Below are positions 12,221 to 21,889 of a DNA stretch of 64,000 nucleotides, one piece after another. Source of the stretch: Archivesica marissinica (lineage: Eukaryota; Mollusca; Bivalvia; Venerida; Vesicomyidae); the NCBI GenBank assembly GCA_014843695.1, contig CM026403.1:45223645-45287644 (forward strand). The letters are read 5' to 3'. Each line of letters starts with the position of its first letter. Position 1 is the first letter of the stretch. The notes beneath the pieces are model-generated. The model was not told where the DNA came from. It saw nothing but the letters and a program-made list of their open reading frames with translations, and ran no database searches. The position numbers and the translations under genes were made by a program.

Positions 12221-12410
12221 CGTACATTACGGATTATTAATAATTTATCGCGTTTTTATGGAAGTATACGTAACGATATATATTATTCATTTTCGTACAT
12301 AGGTTAAGTTTGTAATTATGATTTCTTACTCGATAAAAACGTACGCCTAGCTCGAATAATATAATGAACTTACCCGTATATTCGTTGAAGCCGCTTGAGG
12401 ACTGAGACCG

Positions 12411-13560
12411 TTCTAATCGGTCTATATAGAAGCGTTGGTTATTTATGGATCGGTTCGTAGTCTATATTTATAGAATGGTACGAGATCGTTATTTATAAAG
12501 CGGTTCGTAGTCGTTATTTATAGAAACGTACGCGCTGGCTATTTATAGAGCGGTTCGTTTCCATTGGTCGCTGTAATAGGGTATGTAGTGTAGTGTAGTC
12601 GCTTCGTTTTCTTATACACCACTTTCACTCTGTTACTGTACAGATCGGTATATCGATGTCGTAAAAGAACGTCGTTTTTTTATACAAATTTATTTTAGCT
12701 CGATCGCGAAACGAGTTATTCCGACTTATCGTTCCTGACGGAGAGAGAATTCAAATGGCGACGCTCGTAACGGCTCCAACGGGGCTCGAACTCCGGACCT
12801 GAAGCTGCGCTATCGCGACTTCCTGTCGTACGGAGGTGGCGACCCATGATTGCGAGCTGGATTTGGTCACCATCGGGTAACCGGATATCCGTGACATCCA
12901 TTCGTTGTCCCGCGACAACCACTCGCTACACGACCTCGGTACACGGTCTCACATAGCGCGTACCGTAAATGAGGGCCGATGCAGCGATAACTCTACCCCA
13001 GGGCCAGCCCGGATCTGAATCCGTGTGTGGGCGGAGAATGGAGGTACCCCCCTGTACGGACCAGTTGGAAGCGGCTCTATTCGGATGTTATTGACTCGAG
13101 AACGGATCCGACTGGAAGCGTGAGGGTGTCATCCGGGTACGTGGCGGGGCCACCGATTATTCTGACTAGTGTCTTCGAAGAAATGCGACGACGCTCCGGA
13201 TATATAATAGAGGACATATGTCGCATTATTCGCTAATTATAAGATTATCCGATAAGCCGAGGTCATCCAAAATGGACGCCGCGTAGAGGCTCGTTACTAG
13301 ATCGGCCTTCGTACACGGTAGTTGCGCGATACGTCATCAATAAACGAGCACGCGCGTGACCTACTTATATTAACTTATATGCAAAGAGCCGGGTTTACTA
13401 AAAAACAAAGAGCTCGGTAGTTGCGCGATACGTCATCAATAGGCTATGTAGTGACGCGCACGCGCGTGACCTACTTTATATTCCCTTATATGCAAATGAG
13501 TTACTATAAATCGTATTCAAAATGGCGCCCGTTTGTTTACATACAAAGAGACGCATGTAC
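12411..13560 (-). repeat. Right arm of the long inverted repeat
   Basis: Reverse complement of 6386-7545. Similarity stops at TTCTAATCGGTC (inner) and GCATGTAC (outer). The innermost 120 bp, with the CTATAAATA units, differ in several places and the right arm lacks one unit; the outer kilobase is almost identical. That suggests recent duplication or gene conversion between arms. Confidence 0.85.
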
Positions 13561-13639
13561 ACTGTATTATAGTCACAGGGCAAATCTAGTACATACTGGT
13601 GCGCCGCTCGAAGTGGCGATTTACTCAAATATTACGGTG

Positions 13640-13850
13640 TAATCTCCAAATATTAATGTCCTAGCCTGGGATCAGGTCTGCCCAATACTTACCTTGCAGT
13701 TACCCCAGACAGAAGGTTATGTTTTCACTCGGATGTGTTTGTTCGCTTGTTTGTCTGTATGTTAGTAGGATTAGAATGGATGTTTAGGGAAGACACGTCG
13801 TATGCCTAGGATCAATCCATTAACTTTTGGTGATGATAGTTTACATATTA
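13640..13850. repeat. Short dispersed repeat 'CCTAGCCTGGGATCAGG'
   Basis: CCTAGCCTGGGATCAGGTCT...TTATGTTTTCACTCGGATG + TGTTTGTTCGCTTGTTTGTC resembles 15820-15960 (CTAGTCTGGGTTCCGGCCTG...TTTTCACTCCGGTTTGTTTG) and 54965-55000. It is an unclassified dispersed repeat. Confidence 0.55.
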
Positions 13851-13851
13851 C

Positions 13852-13965
13852 CGTCTCCGTGGCACAGTGGTTAATGCGTCCGCCTACGGAGCGGGAGGTT
13901 CGACTCTCGCCAGGGGTTCGTTCTGATATGGCCGGTTGGTGAGCAGCCAGCTAGTTAAATAATGG
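13852..13965 (+). mobile_element. tRNA-Arg-like SINE head
   Basis: GTCTCCGTGGCACAGTGGTT...GCCTACGGAGCGGG...GAGGTTCGACTCTCGCC. The anticodon loop CTACGGA reads ACG (Arg). It continues into TTCTGATATGGCCGG, so it is a SINE start rather than a gene. Confidence 0.6.
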
Positions 13966-14291
13966 TTATCGATTGCCTACCAACCTGGCGTCTGGCATAC
14001 AAGCATAGGATTCGGGAAGTACTGATGTTCATATAAGTCAGAAATGGATGGCCCTTTAAATAGGGGTGACACTATAATAAACAAACACTTTACTTTACAC
14101 TTATTATACTTACTTATTGGCTTATATCCTATACATAAAATATATATTTCACGGTAATAGATGGTTATGGACATGCAACTGGCATACTTATCCAATTGTT
14201 GTATCGGTGATATAAAATAGTGTATTGCTAAGCTTCTTGAAAGTATATTACACAAGGACATTGAACATGTAATCAAGGGAAAGCTGCTTAC

Positions 14292-14372
14292 TGATCCCAA
14301 TGAGACAGAAGGCTCCAATGGTCATGATGGCTGTCTGCAGAGTATCTGTGTATATTACAGCCGCCAAACCAC
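14292..14372 (-). CDS. SLC5A-type cotransporter, exon 7
   Basis: Completes Gly and encodes GLAAVIYTDTLQTAIMTIGA then FCLIGI, ending with the first base of Ser. GGLAAVIYTDTLQT is nearly invariant in SGLTs, which makes this the most secure exon of the gene. Acceptor TTTTCAG|GTGGTT, donor ATCA|GTAAGC, phase 1 in and 1 out. The following intron (to exon 8) is 8.7 kb because it contains the element with long inverted repeats and the sequence gap. Confidence 0.97.
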
Positions 14373-14397
14373 CTGAAAATAGTTATATGTTATATGT

Positions 14398-14652
14398 CGG
14401 GTTTTACGCCTACATCAGCACCATTTATGGGCTATATCGCCGGCGGGCAGTTTACCTAACAACACCTTTCCTGTGCAGGCTCCAGCGGTTAACCAGTACT
14501 TGGGTGCACCAACCTCCGTAAGAAACTGCCAACTTTTTCATATTTATTAAATGAGACACGGCCTGAGCAGGGCTCGAACCCGTGACCATCAGTGATGATA
14601 GGTTACAGTGGTATGCAAGTCAGCGACCTTAACCACTCGACCACGAAGGCGG
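14398..14652 (-). mobile_element. SINE-5 copy
   Basis: On the minus strand a tRNA-like head (TTCGTGGTCGAGTGGTTAAG, B box GGTTCGAGCCC) leads to a body with CCAAGTACTGGTTAACCGCT. It lies just upstream of SLC5A exon 7's acceptor. Confidence 0.7.
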
Positions 14653-15356
14653 ACTCCTGAAAATAGTAAGTATGTTAAGATCACCCAATAAGAGATACGG
14701 TGAATGCTGGCAACCGGTTTCAGAAACTTCGTACATTTGAGGTAATTATTGCAACTGGTTCCCATGTCTTCTTCAACACATTTACGATGAATACTGATAA
14801 TTTCGATGTCCTAGGTTTCTACACTACATTTGCGGCGAATACTGACAGCCGGATTCCAGTGGTTCTACAATAAGGTTACAGTAAACCCTGGTACCTCGTT
14901 TTCAGTACGTCTTTAGTTAAAATATTGTGAATCCTGACAGCTGCTTTCCAGGACTTTATATCGACCGGACCACTGTGCAACGTGCACCATGGTCTTTGTC
15001 CTTATGTCAAGCTGTACTGAGACGAATTCATAGTTTAATAGTTTTATTTGCTCCAATCCATAAACATATATTGAGAAGAAGGCTTAAGTTACAAGCAACT
15101 TCATCAATCAAAACAGTCCTTATACCTGCATCAACCATATTGGCGGCCATCTTGAATACGGTGGCCATCTTTGAATTTCAGACAAAATAATCCTCTGGTA
15201 TTCATATATTGCCATGGTAAGTGTGTTGCTTCTATCCAGAAGTGAACAATTATTATGGAAAACTGGAGTTAACACTCTGACTATTAAAAGAGGCCATATA
15301 AAACTACCTTCTTTCCATCGTTTCATTTCAAAAGTTGGTCTGAGGATAAAACTTAC

Positions 15357-15462
15357 CCAGTACCGTATACATTCCGGTAACCAGAAGTAGAACGCATATA
15401 GAGAAATACATGTCCCATCCAAGTGATAGTTGGATGAATAATGCCCCGGCAAAAATGCTCAC
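15357..15462 (-). CDS. SLC5A-type cotransporter, exon 6
   Basis: Encodes VSIFAGALFIQLSLGWDMYF, SICVLLLVTGMYTVL and the first base of Gly. It matches the SGLT helix 4-5 region (IFSGAxFIxxALGxxxYL). The end of this exon plus the start of exon 7 reads TVLGGLAAV, within the sodium:solute symporter signature. Acceptor TTGCAG|GTGAGC, donor ACTGG|GTAAGT, phase 0 in and 1 out. SINE-1 starts 17 bp upstream of the acceptor, so the polypyrimidine region of this intron is SINE-derived or abuts it. Confidence 0.95.
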
Positions 15463-15479
15463 CTGCAAGAGAGTGTGTG

Positions 15480-15766
15480 TTTTTTACGTTTATTTATCGT
15501 CGCTACCGGTTGCCCATATGAGCGACGCCTCCTGAAGAGGTTAGTCATTTTAGATTGTTGGAGGATAGTGCAATGATACAGACAGAGACCCATTCCAGAA
15601 TCTCCTCTGGTTCTTTTACGTGCACGGTGTAAAGCACCGACACGAGACCTCGGTTTAACGTCCCATCTGAAAGACTGTTAATTTTATTAGGGTCAGACGG
15701 GGGGTCGAACCTGCGATCCCTGGATTACCAGTCCAGCGTGTTACCACTGGACTACAGATACGTCTG
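15480..15766 (-). mobile_element. SINE-1 (tRNA-Thr-like), complete copy
   Basis: On the minus strand a tRNA-related head (TAGTCCAGTGG..., then TGGACTGGTAATCCA, loop CTGGTAA giving anticodon GGT, then B box GGTTCGAcCCC) leads to a 200-bp body. The tail is GCGACGATAAATAAACGTAA. This is the reference for the family; about 18 copies lie in this window. The copy starts 17 bp upstream of SLC5A exon 6's acceptor. Confidence 0.85.
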
Positions 15767-16019
15767 CCCTGCAAGAAAACAAGACCATTTTTACAATACA
15801 GTTATTACCATGCCACGTGTGTGCTAGTCTGGGTTCCGGCCTGCCGAATTGTTCACCTTTCTGTCAGGAGATGATATTTTCACTCCGGTTTGTTTGTCTG
15901 TCCGTCTGTCCGTATGTTAGCAGGAGTATCCCCTACTTTACGAATTTCAATGTTTGTCACTTTAATAATGACGCGCTGAACCCTAGAATTATATGTATAT
16001 ACCTTGTCCAGGGTAAAAA

Positions 16020-16287
16020 GCTATGTAGTCCAGTGGTTAACAACACGTTGGACTGGTAATCCAGGGATTGCGGATTCGATCCCCCGTCTGGCCCTAATAA
16101 AATTCAGACGGGACATTAAACCGAGGTCTCGTGTCGGTGCTTTACACCGTGCACGTAAAAGAACCAGAGGAGACTCTGGAATGGGTCTCTGTCTGTAACA
16201 TTGCACTATCCTCCAAATCTCTAAAATGACTATTCTCTTCAGGAGGCGTCGCTCATATGGGCAACCGGTAGCGACGAGAAAGAAAAG
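16020..16287 (+). mobile_element. SINE-1 copy
   Basis: Head GTAGTCCAGTGGTTAACAAC, body near-consensus, tail GGTAGCGACGAGAAAG. It is inverted relative to the copy at 15480, about 250 bp apart. Confidence 0.8.
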
Positions 16288-16600
16288 TAAAGCACACAAC
16301 AAATATAACACATAGGAGGTTTGTTTTCTTATGGAGACGACAACAGTAAACAGCTACGTGCTATGTCGTTATTCCATAAATGTAGAGTATAATTAATAAT
16401 GGTCTGAAACGCCCACTGTTATGAAAATATGTTAATGTGTTTTGCTATGGAGATGACAACAACATAACAATTAAGATTTCTATCGTTATCTTATACCCAA
16501 CTACCAATAGTTATGGGGATTTAACGTTCGACACATTGTGTTCGTGTATTTATCGCAAACTGTCTAGAATCTATATCTGGTAGTGGAATATCTATACGGC

Positions 16601-16810
16601 TGTCGTGATAGCGCAGTAGTAGGGCGGTCGCGTCGTGTGCGAAATGGAGCCGTTACGAGTGTGCCCTTAGGCAAGGCATTTAAATTCCACATTGCCCATT
16701 CGCTCTCCTTCGTGGCGATGGATTCTATCAGGAATGAGGTCTAGAGAGTGATTAATATAAGTTGTAAGAACTTGTTTCGCAATCGAGCTAAAATAAATTT
16801 GTATAAACTA
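16601..16810 (+). mobile_element. SINE-2 copy
   Basis: TGTCGTGATAGCGCAGTAGT to AAATAAATTTGTATAAACTA. AATCTATATCT occurs about 25 bp before and directly after it, a possible target duplication. Confidence 0.8.
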
Positions 16811-16943
16811 ATCTATATCTAGATTGTTTTTTTAAGTTTTTATAGTTTTAGTAAGCTTAATATAAATTATATGGCATAACAATGTTCTTTGAATACATTG
16901 AGTAGCCAGGGTAGTTTTATCACCGTGTTAACAGAAATCTTAC

Positions 16944-17048
16944 CGCAAGTTTAGTGACAATATAAAGAAAGATAGCCAACACACTCATATAGATTCTAAG
17001 TCGATGTCCTCCAAATCTTTTCTGTAGATATTCTGGCAACGTAAATAC
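16944..17048 (-). CDS. SLC5A-type cotransporter, exon 5
   Basis: Encodes 35 residues beginning [20 protein letters not shown] and ending LYIVTKLA. This is the hallmark [TV]-[ML]-PEYL-x-KRFGG-x-R-[IL] loop and following helix of SGLT proteins (human SGLT1 has MPEYLRKRFGG). Phase 0 at both ends; acceptor CTACAG|GTATTT, donor GCG|GTAAGA. It lies 471 bp after exon 4, and a 178-bp MITE occupies much of that intron. Confidence 0.95.
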
Positions 17049-17187
17049 CTGTAGAATATAATATGGAAGACTGGAGATATTCTAGTTTAAATACATGTAT
17101 ATACGTATGTCATAAACAGGGTAGTGTATTATACAACATAATGACATGTCGGTAAATAGATCTACTGTTGTAACGTACTAGTATATA

Positions 17188-17365
17188 CAGTCAAACCTGT
17201 GTTAGTGGTCACCTCCATTAAGCAGCCAACCAGTATTAAGCAGCCAGTTTCAAGATTCCCTATATGTTGTTTTACTATACATTTGACCTATATTAAGCAG
17301 CCACCTCTGCTAAGCAGCCACTTTCTCCGACTCCCTTGGCTGGCTGCTTAAGACAGGTTTGACTG
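17188..17365 (+). mobile_element. 178-bp MITE, copy 1
   Basis: Terminal inverted repeats CAGTCAAACCTGT...ACAGGTTTGACTG flanked by TA on both sides, as in Tc1/mariner-type insertions. The interior repeats TTAAGCAGCCA several times. It lies in the intron between SLC5A exons 4 and 5. Confidence 0.75.
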
Positions 17366-17421
17366 TACATGTATTTGTACAAGGAACTGAGATATTACTT
17401 TTTACAAAACATAATAAACTG

Positions 17422-17500
17422 TGGACAAAATAGTATTATTATTATTATTATTATTATTATATTATTATTATTTTAATTTTTTATTATTATATAAATTAAC
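17422..17500. repeat. (ATT)n microsatellite beside SLC5A exon 4
   Basis: TATTATTATT runs ending 20 bp before the exon 4 donor side. Simple-sequence repeat. Confidence 0.9.
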
Positions 17501-17519
17501 AAAACAATAAACAACTCAC

Positions 17520-17579
17520 CCCAGCAGATATATAAACCGGTAGAAAAAACCAGCTTAATAACAAAACCAGCGGCATCGA
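17520..17579 (-). CDS. SLC5A-type cotransporter, exon 4 (60 bp, acceptor edge tandemly duplicated)
   Basis: A 20-residue exon, SMPLVLLLSWFFLPVYISAG, matching the SGLT helix-3 pattern of a hydrophobic stretch, then W-x-F-[VL]-P-[VI]-Y-I-x-[AS]-G, just before the TMPEYL region. It is in phase 0 at both ends: TTTTACAG|TCGATG and GGG|GTGAGT. It was found as the missing piece between exons 3 and 5 and restores a continuous protein. A 58-bp unit containing the acceptor and the first seven codons is repeated upstream on the minus strand (17561-17690), so two near-identical acceptors compete. Using the upstream one adds 58 nt and shifts the frame. Confidence 0.88.
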
Positions 17580-17690
17580 CTGTAAAAGAACATTGAGAAA
17601 ACACCAACTTAGTAAATAACAAAACCAGCGGCATCGACTGTAAAACAACATTGAGAAAACACCAACTTAGTAAATAACAAAACAGCTGAT
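17561..17690 (-). repeat. 58-bp tandem duplication of the exon 4 acceptor edge
   Basis: ACAAAACCAGCGGCATCGAC + TGTAAAAGAACATTGAGAAA + ACACCAACTTAGTAAATA starts at 17561 and 17619, with a third partial start at 17677. Each full unit carries, on the minus strand, TTTTACAG|TCGATGCCGCTGG, i.e. acceptor plus the first codons of exon 4. Confidence 0.9.
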
Positions 17691-17811
17691 GTGGTTCGAA
17701 CCCTCGACCTCCCACTCCGTATACTATATCGTATGCTTTTTGACGATGTACTGCGAGGTTCGAACACTCGTACACATTTCGTAAATAAATAAATAAAAAC
17801 ATATGTTCCCT

Positions 17812-19195
17812 TCTGTTTTGTTGGTGCGTAGTACATGTTTTGTTGGTGCGTAGTGCATGTTTTGTTGGTGCGTAGTACATGTTTTGTTGGTGCGTAGTGC
17901 ATGTTTTGTTGGTGCGTAGTACATGTTTTGTTGGTGCGTAGTGCATGTTTTGTTGGTGCGTAGTACATGTTTTGTTGGTGCGTAGTGCATGTTTTGTTGG
18001 TGCGTAGTACATGTTTTGTTGGTGCGTAGTGCATGTTTTGTTGGTGCGTAGTACATGTTTTGTTGGTGCGTAGTGCATGTTTTGTTGGTGCGTAGTACAT
18101 GTTTTGTTGGTGCGTAGTGCATGTTTTGTTGGTGCGTAGTACATGTTTTGTTGGTGCGTAGTGCATGTTTTGTTGGTGCGTAGTACATGTTTTGTTGGTG
18201 CGTAGTGCATGTTTTGTTGGTGCGTAGTACATGTTTTGTTGGTGCGTAGTGCATGTTTTGTTGGTGCGTAGTACATGTTTTGTTGGTGCGTAGTGCATGT
18301 TTTGTTGGTGCGTAGTACATGTTTTGTTGGTGCGTAGTGCATGTTTTGTTGGTGCGTAGTACATGTTTTGTTGGTGCGTAGTGCATGTTTTGTTGATGCG
18401 TAGTGCATGTTTTGTTGACGCGTAGTGCATGTTTTGTGCATGTGTTGTTGATGCGTATAGTGCATGTGTTGTTGATGCGTAGTGCATGTTTTGTTGATGC
18501 GTAGTGCATGTTTTGTTGATGCGTAGTGCATGTTTTGTTGATGCGTAGTGCATGTTTTGTTGATGCGTAGTGCATGTTTTGTTGATGCGTAGTGCATGTT
18601 TTGTTGGTGCGTAGTGCATGTTTTGTTGGTGCGTAGTGCATGTTTTGTTGACGCGTAGTGCATGTTTTGTTGATGCGTAGTGCATGTTTTGTTGATGCGT
18701 AGTGCATGTTTTGTTGATGCGTAGTGCATGTTTTGTTGGTGCGTAGTGCATGCTTTGTTGACGCGTAGTGCATGTTTTGTTGATGCGTAGTGCATGCATT
18801 GTTGGTGCGTAGTGCATGTTTTGTTGGTGCGTAGTGCATGTTTTGTTGACGCGTAGTGCATGTTTTGTTGACGCGTAGTGCATGTTTTGTTGATGCGTAG
18901 TGCATGTTTTGTTGATGCGTAGTGCATGTTTTGTTGGTGCGTAGTGCATGTTTTGTTGACGCGTAGTGCATGTTTTGTTGACGCTTAGTGCATGTTTTGT
19001 TGATGCGTAGTGCATGTTTTGTGCATGTTTTGTTGATGCGTAGTGCATGTTTTGTGCATGTTTTGTTGATGCGTAGTGCATGTTTGTTGATGCGTAGTGC
19101 ATGTTTTGTGCATGTTTTGTTGATGCGTAGTGCATGTTTTGTGCATGTTTTGTTGATGCGTAGTGCATGTTTTGTTTATGCGTAGTGCATGTTTT
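17812..19195. repeat. 22-bp array, about 62 copies, with 44-bp higher-order part
   Basis: Unit TTTTGTTGGTGCGTAGTGCA + TG. From 17822 to 18390 GTGCA and GTACA alternate strictly, a 44-bp higher-order repeat. Beyond that GATGCG/GACGCG/GGTGCG variants mix, and TTTTGTGCATG truncations appear. All three minus-strand frames stay open because the unit has no stop in any frame. Confidence 0.95.
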
Positions 19196-19302
19196 GAGCA
19201 AATTTAGCAGCATTACCAGTAGCCCTAAAGAACGATGCCTCCGAAGAAATTCATTCAGTCATTTGAGGATTGTGTTTAATCACATTTTATTGCTCGATTC
19301 AT

Positions 19303-19303
19303 A

Positions 19304-19340
<37 letters not shown>

Positions 19341-19495
19341 TTTGAATACATATATATATAATTATTTGAATACATATATATATAATTATTTGAATACATA
19401 TATATATAGTTATTTGAATACATATATATATAATTATTTGAATACATATATATATAATTATTTGAATACATATATATATAATTATTTGAATACAA
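19303..19495. repeat. (TA)n and 24-bp array
   Basis: (TA)17 or so, then seven copies of TTATTTGAATACATATATAT + ATAA. The 24-bp unit probably arose from the edge of the TA run. Confidence 0.95.
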
Positions 19496-19547
19496 AACAT
19501 GAGAATTTAAAGAAAAGCAAACGGCACAGGCCACAACATCTAAGAAC

Positions 19548-19681
19548 TAAATGGGGAGGGACAATCACTAATGTTGTCAGAACTTGTGGCCCAACCCATT
19601 CGCTAATTATGTATCGGTTATACGATTGTAATTGTTATATACATGTATATAGAGCAATACAATATTATCAAATCCACATCT
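19548..19681 (+). mobile_element. Detached CR1-like LINE 3' end
   Basis: GGGGAGGGACAATCACTAAT...GTGGCCCAACCCATTCGC...GCAATACAATATTATCAAAT is homologous to the 3' UTR of the 45-51 kb LINE and close to 39455-39582. A 5'-truncated insertion with no coding sequence. Confidence 0.65.
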
Positions 19682-20289
19682 AAGAACAATGCTACGACCC
19701 GTCCCGATATATTAAGTTTTTGGAGACTTTGATTAATAATTTAATATACATTTAATACACCGATCGTTTACAGCGATACAATGACATGTTTGTGTCGTGT
19801 AAAGACACACATACAATGAATACATGATATGTGGACTGTCTCTATCGTGAAACCTATAATTAGATCCAAGTGACAAATGTTTTCGTATATCACTGACTTT
19901 TTTATGTAATCACCACTAAAATTTACCTACGCTATTTGTAGCTCACATCATGAAACACGTGCAATAAAACACAAATTGTATTTCCATGTTAAATAGTTTG
20001 CTAAATATCCCAACTGAATCGCTTCAAGGCACTTTAATGTAATCGCCGATAAAAGTACCTACGCGATATTCAAATCCTTAAAATAAATACAATTGTCACA
20101 AACATCCACGTTTATTACGTGCTTTCTCACCTTTAATATTAACTTGACGCAATCAATGGCATACCTTACTTACACATCTGGAACAAATCACGGTCTTTCC
20201 ATGCGTAAATCAAGTATAAGTTGTAAAGTAATATCACTGTCCCGTCAACAAAATGTTTATCTAAGAGAAATTAATCAAATAGGATGAAA
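19682..20289. other. No gene seen
   Basis: AT-rich intronic sequence between LINE 3' ends. One weak internal repeat (TGTAATCACCACTAAAATTT... and TGTAATCGCCGATAAAAGTA..., about 130 bp apart) is visible. Confidence 0.6.
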
Positions 20290-20473
20290 ATAGTGTTAAC
20301 AAAACCTAATATGTAGGCTATATTTGTTGCCACCCTTTTGTATATGTCCACTTTTGTTTTAGGTGTACTTTTGCTGTTAACCATGTTCATGTTTTTAGTT
20401 ATAAAATGGTATTGTCTGTTGTTACTCATGTAACCTGACGTAATAAAGGAATTTTGAATTGAATTGAATTGAC
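20290..20473 (+). mobile_element. LINE 3' end with (GAATT)n tail
   Basis: AT-rich 3'-UTR-like sequence ends AATAAAGGAATTTTGAATTG then GAATTGAATTG, the pentanucleotide tail of many CR1/L2-type elements. No coding remnant is visible. Confidence 0.5.
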
Positions 20474-20529
20474 TGCTCTTATAAATTAAATATGCTTTAA
20501 TTCAAGACAAACACGAAAGTGAAAATATT

Positions 20530-20705
20530 TAAAGTTTAAACTTTATTTATTTTACAACGATTGTGAAACAAGCTTTATCAACTTATAACCATATAGTAAT
20601 CACTTTCGTTGGCGCGGATGAAAGCGTATATTGTGGTCATTCGTGTGAAAGGAGAGCAGAGTACCCGGAGAAAACCCACCGGTCCGATCTAGCGACTACT
20701 GTACC
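20530..20705 (-). mobile_element. SINE-3 copy
   Basis: Minus-strand copy: tail AAACTTTATTTATTTTACAA, body GGAGAAAACCCACCGGTCCG, end near CTAGCGACTACTGTACC. Confidence 0.7.
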
Positions 20706-21043
20706 ATCTCACATACCTGTACTTCAACATATTTAATGTTGTTTTGAAAATATTGAACTATCGTTTGGGAGAATTTATCTATGAAAATCAATCTATATGG
20801 ATTTAAAGTAATATTGTTCAATTTCCTGCAAACACCGGTATGCTAACGTTTTCCTGGTCAGTGAACACCGAATATCTCTTTTACACTATTCGTATTTAAA
20901 GTATTTAAATCTTTACGTTCACGTGCACTCCGTTAAAATACGCGTTCTTTTCTTAGAATCAAGTAGTATTTCTTTTTTCCGTTTGTATTCGTTTTGAAAA
21001 CTACGACTTGAAACTGTTGCGCGAGTCTCCAATATCCCATTAC

Positions 21044-21320
21044 TTATTCTGTTCCATGAGTCTCCAATGTCCCATTACTTATTCTGTTCCATGAGTCTCC
21101 AATATCCCATTACTTATTCTGTGCCATGAGTCTCCAATATCCCATTACTTATTCTGTTCCTTGAGTCTCCAATGTCCCATTACTTATCCTGTTCCTTGAG
21201 TCTCCAATATCCCATTACTTATCCTGTTCCTTGAGTCTCCAATGTCCCATTACTTATTCTGTTCCATGAGTCTCCAATATCCCATTACTTATTCTGTTCA
21301 GTGAATCTCCAATATCCCAA
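21044..21320. repeat. 35-bp array, 8 copies
   Basis: Unit ATGAGTCTCCAATATCCCAT + TACTTATTCTGTTCC. It lies just downstream of the peptide-precursor stop codon. Confidence 0.95.
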
Positions 21321-21380
21321 TGATAAAATATGCAATGACTATAAACTGTTGCATGGTGCCCATGTATCTTAGGGGTATGT

Positions 21381-21815
21381 CTATAACTTCGAAAAGTAAT
21401 ATACTTCCGGTTCATATTGTCGGACATGATTCATATCTCTTTGTGCACCCATGTTCACAGACTGTTTTCCAGAATCAACATTTTCACTGAACAAATCATC
21501 TGTAGCATGTGTTAATATAGCTTCCAACGTGTCTAGTGATCGCTTACGACGCCCTGGGCCGCTAGTACCGTAAAGAAGTCTTGCTAAAAGCGTTGCTTTT
21601 GCGACATCGAGGCTAGTTTGAACACGTGAACCATAACCAGCATCCGAATGCAGAGGGGTAGAAATATCCGGTTCATCAACCGGAAGCTCATATATATGTT
21701 CCTGTTGCAGTGCGTAAATGCCGGTTAATACGTAATTCAGCAACACTGTCAATTGAAACACTTGCCTCATTGTGCGATATTCCCGGCTTTTAATCCAGTT
21801 CATGATTAGTAACAA
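21381..21815 (-). CDS. Candidate secreted amidated-peptide (neuropeptide-like) precursor
   Basis: A 144-residue uninterrupted ORF, or 129 residues if translation starts at Met16 (21770), which is preferred because MRQVFQLTVLLNYVLTGIYA then reads as a signal peptide. Residues 88-92 are GRRKR, a Gly amide donor followed by a tetrabasic prohormone-convertase site. Just before it lies LDVAKATLLARLLYGTSGP, predicted to yield a helix-rich peptide ending in Pro-amide. The C-terminal half (SLDTLEAILTHATDDLF...) would be a spacer peptide. Pro-amide ends occur in calcitonin/DH31-type hormones, but no other diagnostic residue is present, so the family is open. It is nested in the 23.4-kb SLC5A intron on the same strand. 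A 35-bp minisatellite begins 60 bp past the stop. It could also be a first exon or a chance ORF. Confidence 0.5.
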   Translation of the reverse strand: MLLIMNWIKSREYRTMRQVFQLTVLLNYVLTGIYALQQEHIYELPVDEPDISTPLHSDAGYGSRVQTSLDVAKATLLARLLYGTSGPGRRKRSLDTLEAILTHATDDLFSENVDSGKQSVNMGAQRDMNHVRQYEPEVYYFSKL

Positions 21816-21883
21816 GCATATGAAATGGATTGTTTCTGTCTGAATTGGTTTACAAACTATCTCATATTTAAGTAACCGATCGT

Positions 21884-21889
21884 CTTATA
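21884..21889 (-). promoter_or_regulatory. Possible TATA element of the peptide precursor
   Basis: TATAAG on the minus strand in the context CTCTATAAGACG, about 70 bp upstream of the first ATG at 21815. A TCAGAC initiator-like hexamer lies near 21840-21845, about 45 bp downstream, which is longer than the usual 25-30 bp. Suggestive only. Confidence 0.25.

Larger units (their letters stand above)
9846..12410. other. Interior of the long-TIR element, right of the gap
   Basis: AT-rich sequence with simple repeats near 11.0-11.4 kb, a diverged arm fragment (10437-10520) and a SINE-2 fragment (12145). No transposase, integrase or replication protein is recognisable on either strand. Confidence 0.6.
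6386..13560. mobile_element. Large element bounded by 1.16-kb inverted repeats
   Basis: Arms 6386-7545 and 12411-13560 are near-identical reverse complements; the interior is 4.9 kb. It holds a 42-bp array, a 21-bp array, a 1000-N gap and AT-rich DNA, but no recognisable transposase (one 92-residue ORF at 10065-10343 is unassigned). It could be a non-autonomous foldback or long-TIR DNA transposon, or an inverted segmental duplication. Flanks TAAGTA|GTACATGCG and CGCATGTAC|ACTGTA show no clean target duplication. It lies in the SLC5A intron between exons 7 and 8. Confidence 0.65.

Noticed and set aside
15700..15766. tRNA-Thr gene on the minus strand
   Set aside because: Same structure recurs about 18 times joined to a 200-bp body; it is the SINE-1 head.
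17473..19213. Three overlapping long ORFs (415-534 codons)
   Set aside because: They are open only because the 22-bp unit lacks stops; codon content is purely periodic.
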